Source: Tilletia caries (taxonomy: Eukaryota; Basidiomycota; Exobasidiomycetes; Tilletiales; Tilletiaceae). From it: 64,000 bases of DNA. Below are positions 43,747-53,588 of this stretch, in pieces. The stretch is from positions 992,001 to 1,056,000 of the forward strand of contig JALUTQ010000033.1 of the NCBI GenBank assembly GCA_032718865.1. Reading direction: 5' to 3'. The notes beneath the pieces were generated by a model. The model was not told the DNA's origin and made no database searches. It saw nothing but the letters and a program-made list of their open reading frames with translations. The stretch's first letter is position 1; every line of letters starts with the position of its first letter. Position numbers and translations under genes: made by a program.

Positions 43747-45246
43747 TCAAACGTACTGAAAGGCCAAAAGCGATGCAAGTATGAGTGAGCCTAATTTCTT
43801 CCAGTGGTAAAGCCCAGGCAGAAAACATAGGAAAACGCTCCCTTGCATCTTGTATCTTACCTTGTAGCAGAGTGGGGGCCGGGTGATGTCCATGAGCTTG
43901 TATGTCTCGATGTTTGGCAGGACGAGACCCTGGAGCGTCTGGACGTCGAAGAGGGAAGCTTCCGGGCCTCCAGTCGGATCGAACTGGAACTGGACCGTGT
44001 TGCCAGAGAAGGCCCAGAAGCGGCTGTTGAGATCGGCGGTGTTGACGGAGCGCGAAGGAAGGCCGCGTCCGGTTGTGTCTCCGTTCTGCCAGAACCACCA
44101 GAGTCGATCGACGTTGACGTGATGCAGGAAAAAGATCGGGTCGTTAGGACTGTTGGCGTTCACCATTTCTCCCCCAATTGCCTGGTGAACTGCACCATGG
44201 GGTCCTGCCCCTACGACATCCCTGCGCCGGAAGAGCCCCTCGAAAAGCGTCGAAAAGGCGGAGAAGTTGGATCCGCCAGTGGTAAGCACGCGCCGGACCG
44301 AGCTACTATTGTACCCTTCCTCGAACATTGGATACGTCGAGGTCTGCGCGTCGATGACACCGAATGTTCGCTGAAGGTAATGCGGATTATAGCTGGGTAC
44401 GGACTGATTCTGCAGGTCGCTTAGGTATGAGACTGGAAGATACGCAAAGGGTCCAGATGTCACAGTGCCGTTGGGGAAGGATCCGTTGCCGCCCACACCG
44501 AAGTCGTTGCTGAGCATCGGCGAATCTTGAACGTTTCCGGTGTCAGCATCGGCGGCCTGGGGGCGACGAGTAGAAGAGAATAGACTATGAGTGGAGCGTA
44601 TTGAATTGTGTCGAGAATACTGCGACGCAACTCACCCAGTCCCAGTATGGAAAGGGCCCATCGAAGCCGCAATCTTGCATAGCGATATGGCGGGCATGGA
44701 CCATCCATCGATGCTGAATTGTAATTTAAGTCGGATTAGAGATGTCTTCAGCCAAACAGTCATAAACTCAGGAAGTGCTATACTCACCCAAGGAAGGAAG
44801 CTAGCCACGTAGTGAATCCGATAGAAAAGCCGGACATGAAGCAGAGTAAAGTCGTCTAAGAGGGAGGTGTGACGTCCGTCCAAGTTCGTCTCCGTTCCAG
44901 CTAGCATCGACGGTCGAGTGGTCAGGCACCAGGTCGCATCGATCCATTTCTGCCGCTGCTCATCTGTCAGCGTCCGCCACTCGGCTCGCGTCGAGAGAGT
45001 TGGACAGTGTTCCTCGCCCTGACCCTTGGAGGCGATGTACTTCTGCAGAATGCCGACGTACGGGATCGACTGGGTGACGTTTAGGGCTGGATGGACGTTG
45101 AGGCTGTCGTACGGCACGTCGGTATTGGAGAAAGCTTGGGTGAAAGTCGAATTGGAAGTGAGGCTTGGGTGCGGAGCTGCATGTGCAGAGCTGGTAAGCA
45201 GAGAGAGAATGGGGAGGAGGAGCACTGAGGAGATGCGAAGGTTCAT
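43747..45246 (-). CDS. Secreted tyrosinase 2
   Basis: Exons 45246-44788, 44713-44636, 44556-43861 and 43755-43747 give 413 residues. The signal peptide is MNLRISSVLLLPILSLLTSS. Copper-A: HVRLFYRIHYVASFLPW then HRW (third His at 154). Copper-B: GPHGAVHQAIGGEM and NDPIFFLHHVNVDRLWWFWQ. The body ends YKLMDITRPPLCYK, and a 9-nt last exon adds Tyr-Val-stop after a TTTCAG acceptor. If the last intron is ignored the ORF runs on with an artefactual hydrophobic tail. It is most like tyrosinase 3 in the conserved NVTQSI/NVTKSI and TRPSMLAGTETN segments. Confidence 0.9.
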
Positions 45247-45544
45247 CGTGACGGAACCGCTGTGGGCTATAGAGGGTGTGGGGGTAGGAGACAGGGACAA
45301 GAGAGGTGGTGCGGAACGCGGCGATATGGGAGCCCATCAATAAGGACTTGCTACGCTCTGCCCCGCCCTTTTGTACCTGTATTGTTCGATGGGCGAGGAT
45401 TGAGCATGTGGCTGACCCAGCTGAGGAGGGAGGGCTTGCTGGTACCTGTCCAAGATTAAAACTCCTTGAAGAGGGAACTATTACGTACATTCCTTGGAGC
45501 TTGGAACCTGTTCGGGCATTGGAGAAGGGAGGCATCCGTGTGAT
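45247..45544. other. Tyrosinase 2 upstream region
   Basis: This is the probable promoter of tyrosinase 2, GC-rich near 45361 (GCCCCGCCC). No gene was seen. Confidence 0.4.
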
Positions 45545-45970
45545 TTGTGTCTTACCGCTGCCATCAGACGACAACGGCAGGCACTTTTTAGTGAGCTGCT
45601 CTCAACGTTCAGTCGGGGTGTCAGCTGAAGCAGCAGGGTGTCCGTGTAACATCTTCACTCCGGCGGAAGGGCCCCGCTTTTTGCATGTCTGAAGAAGAAA
45701 AGCGAGATCAAAGGGAAGAGGAAGCTGAAAGGAGAAGAGAAGAAAGGACGAGAACAGGCGTTGTTCTACCGGTCATCAGCCAGAAATTGTCAGGAGGGAC
45801 AAGAGAGAGAAGAGTGAGCATTAGAAAGTTGATGGTGGTCTCAGCGCAAATGAGTGCGTGATCATCTTGTCCAATGAGCAGCTGCGCCGCACAGAGGGCC
45901 GTGAGAGGGCGGAGAGACGTCAGAGCGTCTGGTATATGAGACGCCTGGCAATTCCATGTCAGGCAGACCG
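45545..45970 (-). repeat. Long inverted repeat D, right copy
   Basis: It is the reverse-complement partner of 37630-38052. On this side it lies about 300 bp upstream of tyrosinase 2, whereas the left copy lies about 150 bp downstream of tyrosinase 1. Confidence 0.82.
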
Positions 45971-46410
45971 CAGAACAACGCTATTTTCGCAGAGGAATCC
46001 AAGAAGTTTCACTGGCTTCTGGACAATGATTAAATGAGCGGGCGGGGAGAGTCATGTCTTGCGAATTGGGAGCATAGGCAACACAACAAAGTCAAGAAAA
46101 GAAAGGTGGTTTGCCGCGGGAAAAGAGGGAACGCGATGTGGGGGGGCGCGTGAATGAGAATACTGTGAGTCCTGTAAGCGTTGCTTTCGAACCGAGACGT
46201 GTTTCAATCGCAGGAGCCTTGTGGAGCCTGAGATTTTGATGGTGAATGGGATCGCAAGCACTGCGTCTCAGGACTTTCCGACAGACAGAGACATGCTGGA
46301 ACGACTATGGCGGGCAGAGGGGGGAAGGGGGGGAGAGGATTCGAGAGAGTGACGGGGGAAAAGTCTGACAGGACCGCGTTGCTCTTCAATGGGATCGACA
46401 GAGTGAAAAC

Positions 46411-47897
46411 TCAGGTGTACTGCCGAAGGGAGAGGGTCACAGCCAGTAAGCACGAGTAATTGCCTTCTCAACGGGCGAAACCGAGCGAATCATTTCTCAC
46501 CTTGTAGCAGAGCGGAGGACGAGTTGTATCCATCAGCTTGTACGTCTCGATGCTCGGGAGGTAGAGTCCCTCGAGAGTCTGGACATCAAAGAGAGATGCT
46601 TCGGGCCCTCCTGTAGGGTCGAGATCGTACTGAACTGTGTGGCCGGAGAATGCCCAGAAGCGGCTGTTGAGGTCGGAAGTGTTGACGGAGCGCGAAGGGA
46701 GGCCGTGTCCCGTCGTATCGCCGTTCTGCCAGAGCCACCACAGCCGATCAAGATTGGCATGGTGAAGGAAGAAGACTGTACGTGGAAGAGAAAAGAAAGT
46801 GATTGCAAAAAGGTGTGTGATCCATCAGTAGGCTACCGGGAGATACGTTTCATATGCTATAGACGTACCGGGATCGTTGGAGCTGTGGGAGTGCATCATA
46901 GTACCACCGATAGCTCGGTGCACACCTCCGTGCAGACCTGGGTTGACGACCTCAAAGTTGCGTCGCATCCCTTCTAGCGCTGTGGCAAATTCACTGAAGT
47001 TGTTACTCTGAAAGCCGCCCAAGCTCAGCACCCTGCGCACGGCCGACGAGTTGTCCGCCTTGTGGAAAGTGGGGAACTGTGGATAAGCCGCTTCGTTGAC
47101 CCCAAAGGCCCGGTGAAGGTAGGCGGGGCTGTACTCCGTCGAAGACTCGTTCTTCTCGTTCACATTGCGGTACGAGCCCGGAAAATAGGCGAAAGGTCCG
47201 GTGGTCACCGTTCCGTCCGGGTGAGAGCCGTTGCCGCTCACCCCAAAGGCGTTGCTGAGCACGGGAGAGGTCTGGATCTCGCCCGCATCCGCGTCGACGG
47301 ACCAGTCCCAGTAGGGAAACGGGCCTTCGAAGCCACAGTCTCGCATCGCCATGTCGCGGGCGTGCAGGTACCATCGGTGCTGATATAACAATTTTCGAGA
47401 GAGCGGTGAGTCGGGGAATCATTGGCGCATCATGGCACGTTTTTGGCACTTACCCAAGGAAGAAAGGTAGACACGTAGTGCGTCTTGTAGAAGAGCCGGA
47501 TATGGAGCAAAGTGAAGTCATCCAGGAGTGACGTCTTTCGTCCGTCCATGTTGGTCTCCGTGCCCGCTAGCATCGACGGTCGAGTGGCCAGGCACCAAGT
47601 TGCATCGATCCATTTCTGGCGCTGATCGTCCGTCAGAGTTCGCCACTCGGCTCGCGGCCAAAGAATCGGACAGTGGTCCTCGCCCTGACCCTTAGAGGCG
47701 ATGTACTTGTTCAGGATGTCGACGTAGTGGATTGACTTGGTAACGTTCAGGGCTGGATGGACGCTGCGGCTGTCGAGAAGCTCGGCGTGGTACGTTGGAT
47801 CTATGTATGAGTGCTTGTGTGGACCGGAATCAGCGAGGTTCAAGCTCGCAAGTAGCGAAAGTAGGAAAGCGTAGAGGCAGGCAGATCGGAGGTTCAT
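46411..47897 (-). CDS. Secreted tyrosinase 3
   Basis: Exons 47897-47454, 47379-46869, 46775-46501 and 46419-46411 give 412 residues. The signal peptide is MNLRSACLYAFLLSLLASLN. Copper-A: HIRLFYKTHYVSTFLPW then HRW (third His at 149). Copper-B: GLHGGVHRAIGGTM, SSNDP, an intron, then VFFLHHANLDRLWWLWQ. Unlike tyrosinases 1 and 2 it has no intron after PYWDW but has one inside copper-B before VFFLHH. It shares the terminal 9-nt exon (Tyr-Thr-stop after CGGCAG). A TATAAAG box lies about 125 bp upstream. Confidence 0.9.
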
Positions 47898-48019
47898 CGT
47901 TGAGACAATGTCTACACGTGTGCTTTTGGGTGGGAGAGCAGGGCTGAGTGGAGAGACTGCGCGACCAATAGTGAGGAGGCAGGCTGGTCGTACCTTCAGC
48001 AAGCGCTCTGCCCATTCCG

Positions 48020-48026
48020 CTTTATA
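48020..48026 (-). promoter_or_regulatory. TATA box of tyrosinase 3
   Basis: On the minus strand GTATAAAGCGG precedes the ATG at 47897 by about 125 bp. Confidence 0.5.
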
Positions 48027-49329
48027 CTCGGATCGTACCTTCCACGGTCCTCTCCTGTCCAAAATCGCATACGTGGCGCCGCTGTCTCCATCCCACAATA
48101 GCTCCCTCCGGCGTGAGGGGCGCTCGGCGAAGGACGCGGGCGTCCCCGCGTGGTAATCATGGGAGCTCCTGTCGAGGAAGACGGAAAGATTTTTGGAACA
48201 GCATCCCTAGGAGAGGCGCACATGGGTTTGTTAGGAGATGAGGAAGCGCTTCTCACGATGGGAGGGGAGGCGGGGAGGTAGTCGAAGTATCAATCGCAAC
48301 TTTGGCTTCAGGAAGATGTGAGGGGCTCTACCCAGAGAGGAGCCTTCACTGTTGAGGTTTCACCAGTCTTCGAGGCGGACTCAGATGCAAGAAAAACAAA
48401 TGAGAGAATGAAGGAGGGGTGGAGCGTGGAGCACTGGTACATTTTGTCAGCTCCGTTCAATAGCCCAGCAGAGCCGCTGCGTATCAGAGAAAGCTGGTGA
48501 AGGGAAGCTCACTTGAGTGTTGATCTGTCGATGGTTCTGACAATTCTCGAAGCTCTCAGATTTGAACCACGAGCTCGTCACGCGTCGCTCGTCATGTAAC
48601 AAACATAAAAGACGTTCTGCTTTGCCGCTTTGCCGCTTTGCCGAGTGAAACAGTTGGTTCATCATTTTCCCACGCCTTGACACCCCTCACGATACAAACT
48701 TTGCCCCACCCCTCTTCCAAAATGATCAATTGGTGGTGCGGTGGTGACCCACCAAAAATCATCAACTGACCTCCCGATATCAGGCCCTCACAAGGCTGAC
48801 TGACAGATCATCTTTACACGCCCGCTCGCCAGCGCCTTTGAAGTGACAGTCGTTCTCAAACTCGCACGTCTCATTTTCTCTTCGGGTCGACCCGCAGGAT
48901 GCCATCAAGTTGAGTGTGATGACCATACAGGAAGGTGAGGGCACTGATTCCGTGGAGCTCCCGGTCTGCCACCTCCGCAGCTGATCACTTCAAAGGAGCG
49001 GCCCCGGTCGGTCTCAGGTATCCACTCTCACATTCCAGATGGGGCTGCTGAGACTTTAGTCCACGGCCTGCGGCTCCTCACCTTGTGCTCCTCGTGAGGC
49101 GCCTCGTCGGCCCCGTTCTAGACACAGTATCCCAGGAAGATACTGTTTCTCAAGAGGGTGAAACGCGAAGAGGACACATAAAATGCGAGTGAGTGGGTGT
49201 GAATCACCAACCTAACTCATCCAGTATCGAGGCACACCTGTTCTCTGTCTCTTGGACTCAATCCCCTGTCTCAACTACCTCTCAATCCTCATCAGGTATC
49301 GCCCAACCAAGACGGACCCGCAAATCACG
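48027..49329. other. Divergent intergenic region between tyrosinases 3 and 4
   Basis: It contains a GCTTTGCC triplication (about 48625-48650), a short imperfect palindrome (TTGGTGG...CCACCAA, about 48731-48757) and an ACATAAAATG stretch at about 49175 that may serve tyrosinase 4. No gene was recognised. Confidence 0.45.
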
Positions 49330-50645
49330 ATGAATCTCCATCGCAGCATCCCTTCTCCCCTTGGCGGTCTGCTCTGCATCTTTCTCTATGCGCAGATTCA
49401 TGAGACCGCCGCTCTCTCATTCGACCCTTTCGATGCCGTAGACGGTGTCGGCTCCGGCTTTGACTTTGGTGGCCTTAGCGATTTCGACCAGCCCGGCTCC
49501 GAAATCAAGTACGACCGAGCCTTCCAGGACTACCTCGACTCAACCTCCGGCTCGAATGGCTGCCACTCTCTCCGGCCCAGGGTCGAATGGCGCGACCTTA
49601 CTGATCGACAACGCCGCAGCTGGATCGATGCGAACTGGTGCCTCACCAAAAAGCCGTCCGTACTTACCTCGACTCAAACGAACCTGACCGGACTTCACAC
49701 CTCGCTGTTATCCGACTTTACGCTGGTCCATATCAGGCTGTTCGAAGTCATTCACTTTGTCGCAGCTTTCCTCCCTTGGGTGAGTGTTGATCAGAATCAC
49801 ACCAAGTAGAGTACCATACTCACAGCTAATATCGGGTTCCTCTGCAGCATCGCTGGTATTTGATTGCGCGGGAGATCGCTATGCGCGAATGTGGCTACCA
49901 AGGTCCTATACCCTATTGGGACTGGTCGATCGATGCAGATACTGGCCATGCTGCCTCATCGCCTGTTCTGAGCGACGATGAAGGCATTGGTGGAGATGGA
50001 TCGCGCTCGGGCGTGCTCACCACGGGACCGTTCGCCTACTTCCCAAACGAATACATTTCCGAAACGAACGAAGCTTCAAACCTGTCCATCCCACTCTACC
50101 GGCCTCATCACCTCAATCGTACCTTCGGCAGCGGTCTTGCTCGAAACAGAACTTTCCCGCTCTCGGAAGACGCGTTCAACACGACGTTCACGCAGAAAGT
50201 CCTGCTCACGAACAACGACTACCGCTCATTCCAACCGAACCTCGAAGGGCTCGAAGGACGTGTCGATATCGATGGTATGGGTCCGCACTCGGTCATTCAC
50301 CGGGCTTTCGGAGGAGATATGCAACTACCTCACTCGCCCAATGACCCTGTCTTCTTCCTGCATCACGCCAACGTTGATCGTCTGTGGTGGCTTTGGCAGA
50401 AGGGGCTCAGCTTGAAGGACACGCGCCGGTTCAAGAGCACAGTATCAGAGAGGGTCAAGACAACCGATCGGCGTCGCCTGTACGACTACGGCGGCAACAC
50501 GATGACCCTCTCGGTCGATCGAACGGGTGGGCCGCGAGCCTCTCTAAACGACGTTCAGTCGATTCTGGGCCTTTACCTTCCCAACATCGCCACTTACAAG
50601 TTGATGGATATCTCTCGTCCGCCTCTGTGCTACACCTACATCTAG
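49330..50645 (+). CDS. Secreted tyrosinase 4
   Basis: Exons 49330-49779 and 49848-50645 give 415 residues. The N-terminus carries a signal-like hydrophobic stretch (PLGGLLCIFLYAQIHETAAL). Copper-A: HIRLFEVIHFVAAFLPW then HRW, with the intron at the same place as in the other three (third His at 151). Copper-B: GPHSVIHRAFGGDM and NDPVFFLHHANVDRLWWLWQ. The C-terminus YKLMDISRPPLCYTYI is encoded without the terminal intron. This confirms that the 9-nt last exons of its relatives restore the ancestral ending. It is the most diverged member, with a unique KGLSLKDTRRF insertion after copper-B and opposite orientation to the others. Confidence 0.9.
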
Positions 50646-50969
50646 TTCTTTTTTGTGGATTGGGTCGAGTTGTTCGGTTTCTAACCCTTTTCATCCTTAG
50701 CAACTCGTCGTCACGGTCTAGAGCAAGATTCCTCTCACAACCCCCAAAATCAATCGGCACTGTCCGTGGTTCACCTCCCTTTGCCTAACTGACTCGCCTC
50801 TCGCCTCTGCTTCATTCTGTGTGAATGCCGAGGAAAAGTGGTAGATCGAGTCTCCGGTAGATGCACGCACGTTACAATAACGTTGTCTTTCTTGGGAAAG
50901 TGAAGATAATTTTCTACAGCCCTTGGATAATAGATTGCTGTACTATGACCTCAACATAAGTATATCTGC
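50646..50969. other. Short convergent intergenic region
   Basis: 3' flanks of tyrosinase 4 and the hydrolase homologue; AT-rich near 50900-50960. No gene was seen. Confidence 0.5.
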
Positions 50970-52403
50970 TCAAAGCTTCGCCTGACCCGAGAGAAGCATG
51001 TGCGCCTGCCTCCTCAATTCCTCCACGACGCCACTGCCGTCGGTACCCTCTCGTGAGGCGCGGAGGAAGAGAGCATCGGCCAAGTGCTGAGAGAGGAAGG
51101 AGAAGATCGAGGGAGGCAACTGGGTCATATGCGCTCCACCGCCGAGGAGAGGGATGGCCTCTGTCTTGTCGTCCACATGAAGATGTACGTATCGCTGCGC
51201 TCCTGTCAAGCCGGTGGCTTTGTTGGGCGCTGAACCCACCGCATTGACGTCGGCGGCGCCAGCGAGAAGGAGCTTGTCTGCGACCGCGCCTTCAGGGCTC
51301 GTGGCGCGCACGGCATCGAGGAAGTGCTTCGCTTGGTGCTGTGCCTGTTCTGAAAGGTTTGTAAGGACGAGGGTGGGCGGAAGTGGGCTGTTGGAAGAGC
51401 TCGAAACAGCGGCCGCGGACGTGGAAGGGATTTTGCCACTCGAAAAGGCGGTTACGATGGAAGACTGTATGAAAAGAGAGGGTAAGCCCAATGTCACTCT
51501 GAGAGCGTTTAACGGTTTAAAACTCACGCCTTGTTTCCGTCTCTGCTCGAAGGCCTCGATGGCCATACGAAGGATCTGTGCACCGTCTCGCTCTCCAGGC
51601 AAGGGTCTCCGGACGTCCATTCCACTATTCTTCCGCCAGTACTCCTCCTCGTTCGCCTCCATGCTCTCGAACCAGATGCGATCCGAGATACCCGCGAACG
51701 AAGGTCGATCCGTGTATGGGAACGGCGGAGGCTCCCGCACGACTCGGGGCAACGACGGCATTTCCGGGACGGGGCCGGTAAGGTCGAGTAGCGGTCGCTC
51801 GAGCACGACGGCGATGGGCGCAGGGTGGAGTTTGGCGGCGGCAAGACTGGCGAGATAGCCGCCCGCGCCGGTACCCCAGATCATTCCTGCGCGTCCGTCG
51901 ATACCGCGCGGCTGGAACTCGCGCCAGGCGTCATCGAGTGGCCTGGTGCCCTTGTCAGCCTCGGCTCCGTGGCCGGTGGCGGTGATCTGCCAGCTGAGCG
52001 TTTCCTCGACCTCGACTTCGCGAGAATCAGGCAGGACGGAGGCATTGTTGATGAAGCGCCAGCAGGCCTCGACGCAGGCCCAGACGTCTTCAAGGGTGTA
52101 GGTACTGCTGCTCTTGCCGCTGGACGAGGGAGGGTTGGAGAGGAGGGTGTAGTCGAGGGAGAGCAAGGGCACGCCGCGCGACTGGCACCAGGACACGATC
52201 TGGGGCGGCGCATCGATGCAGGACCCGGTGTGGAAGGGGAGGATGCCGTCGTGGAGGTAGAGCAGGAAGGGCAGCGGCCGGTCTATCTCGGTCAGCGACA
52301 GACCCGAGGTGGCCACGACCGCGGGGAAATACGGGTAGAGATCGAGGCGGGCATGCTGAAAGGGAGCGGGCAGTCGCAGCGTCGCCTTCTCTCCGGTCGC
52401 CAT
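50970..52403 (-). CDS. Alpha/beta-hydrolase-fold protein lacking the nucleophile serine
   Basis: One long frame starts at 52403. A 63-nt in-frame intron (51527-51465, GTGAGT...ACAG) probably removes 21 residues, leaving 456. Features of the HSL-like alpha/beta-hydrolase family are visible: FLLYLHDGILPFHTGS, WCQSRGVPLLSLDYTLL, a nucleophile-elbow position reading MIWGTGAGGYLASLAA near residues 173-188, and a C-terminal LHVDD...GGGAHMTQLPP with a possible catalytic-type His. The elbow is GTGAG instead of GDSAG, so the serine is replaced and ordinary esterase activity is doubtful. It is cytosolic by lack of signal. Substrate and role are unknown. A MITE-like element lies 98 bp upstream of its ATG. 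Confidence 0.7.
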   Translation of the reverse strand: MATGEKATLRLPAPFQHARLDLYPYFPAVVATSGLSLTEIDRPLPFLLYLHDGILPFHTGSCIDAPPQIVSWCQSRGVPLLSLDYTLLSNPPSSSGKSSSTYTLEDVWACVEACWRFINNASVLPDSREVEVEETLSWQITATGHGAEADKGTRPLDDAWREFQPRGIDGRAGMIWGTGAGGYLASLAAAKLHPAPIAVVLERPLLDLTGPVPEMPSLPRVVREPPPFPYTDRPSFAGISDRIWFESMEANEEEYWRKNSGMDVRRPLPGERDGAQILRMAIEAFEQRRKQGVSFKPLNALRVTLGLPSLFIQSSIVTAFSSGKIPSTSAAAVSSSSNSPLPPTLVLTNLSEQAQHQAKHFLDAVRATSPEGAVADKLLLAGAADVNAVGSAPNKATGLTGAQRYVHLHVDDKTEAIPLLGGGAHMTQLPPSIFSFLSQHLADALFLRASREGTDGSGVVEELRRQAHMLLSGQAKL

Positions 52404-52501
52404 CTTGTTCTATGCTGGGAATAAGTGAGTGAATGAATGGGAAGATGGTCGTCCTCCTGCTCGACCTCCCAGCCATGCTGACGAACATCCCCCACACTTT
52501 C

Positions 52502-52906
52502 GAGAAATACCATAGTATGACCCATTTTTCCTCCGAAAACCACAACATGACCCACCGTTCCTCGTTCACCACAACATCACCCACTGTTGACTATCGGCCG
52601 GTAAAGGCCAGTTGCCCATTCTTGACCCCGTCGCCACGACACAACACGTATATAGAGTCCAAAACATCACCCTAGACGCTGCCAGTGCGGGCTTCGTAGT
52701 AGCAATCCATGCTGGGCAAGATTTGAGCAGTATTTATTATGCAGACTGTTACGTGTTGTCGATTCTTATGCCATCAAGCGGTGGGCAAGAGGGCGGGTCA
52801 CAAACGGTACCCAAACGGCCGAAATGGGTCATGTTGTGGTGAACGAGGAACGGTGGGTCATGTTGTGGTTTTCGGAGGAAAAATGGGTCATACTGTGGTA
52901 TTTCTC
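52502..52906. mobile_element. Non-autonomous TIR element 3 (MITE-like, 9 bp TSD)
   Basis: A 405 bp element is flanked by the perfect 9 bp repeat CACACTTTC (52493-52501 and 52907-52915). Terminal inverted repeats begin GAGAAATACCA and stay alike for about 80 bp. Each end has three ATGACCCA-type motifs (starts 52517, 52547 and 52576; mirrored at 52825, 52854 and 52884), spaced 29-30 bp. There is no transposase. It is inserted in the 5' region of the minus-strand hydrolase homologue. The sequence differs from element 1 but the architecture is the same. Confidence 0.85.
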
Positions 52907-52915
52907 CACACTTTC

Positions 52916-53588
52916 TGGCTCGGCTGCTTCGGCTTCTGGTTCTTCCGGTTCCGTGATATCCGCTCCATCTACATTTTTAGTCATGAAGAGTCGGCGCGAA
53001 ACGGGTCGACAGACGGCCGGCCGAGACTCGGCGCCGCTCTACATATTTTCTCATCTTTCATTGAGAACTGAGTACTGAGAAGTGAAATGATATGAGGTTA
53101 GGCAGGCACAGGCCGCAGGCCGCAAGGCGGTGGTGCCTGCGCAGTCTGAAGGAAAAATTTCTTCCTGAGCTCTCCTCTCTCTCTCCACGACGTTCTCCCT
53201 CGCTCTCGCCAGGCTCAGACCTCAGTCGAACGATCTCGTGTTCCTTTGCTGTCCCACCCTCCTCCCCGTGCGTTCCTCCCCTGTCACTAGCGCCGCTAGT
53301 TCCCCAGACCGCACGCAGCGGCGGAACACGGCGTTCGAGCTCGCGCTCAACCCCAAATCTCATCAGAGAAGTTGTGATTCTCTCTCTCTCAGACGCGAGT
53401 GTGAGGACGGCTGAGCTTGGGCCATCTATCCCTTCTCATCGTCTCATCCCATTCTCCCTGACCAATGACCATCCTGGAGACTTGCTCTTCTAATTAGATA
53501 TCCCGTGAAATGCCTTCCTGCTAGAGAGTTCTTCACGACCACTATCGTCCCTCACGGAAGCTCAGCTCCCACCCGCTCGTCGCGCAAT
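52916..53588. other. Leader/promoter region of the flavin-reductase-like gene
   Basis: CT-rich sequence with in-frame GTG-started ORFs but no supported ATG until 53589. No separate gene was recognised. Confidence 0.45.

Noticed and set aside
48725..48760. Palindrome TTGGTGG...CCACCAA as a terminator or regulatory hairpin
   Set aside because: Short and imperfect, in a large intergenic region; no functional context.
53505..53588. N-terminal extension of the flavin-reductase-like protein
   Set aside because: It begins with GTG and has no in-frame ATG; a cytosolic start at 53589 is more likely.
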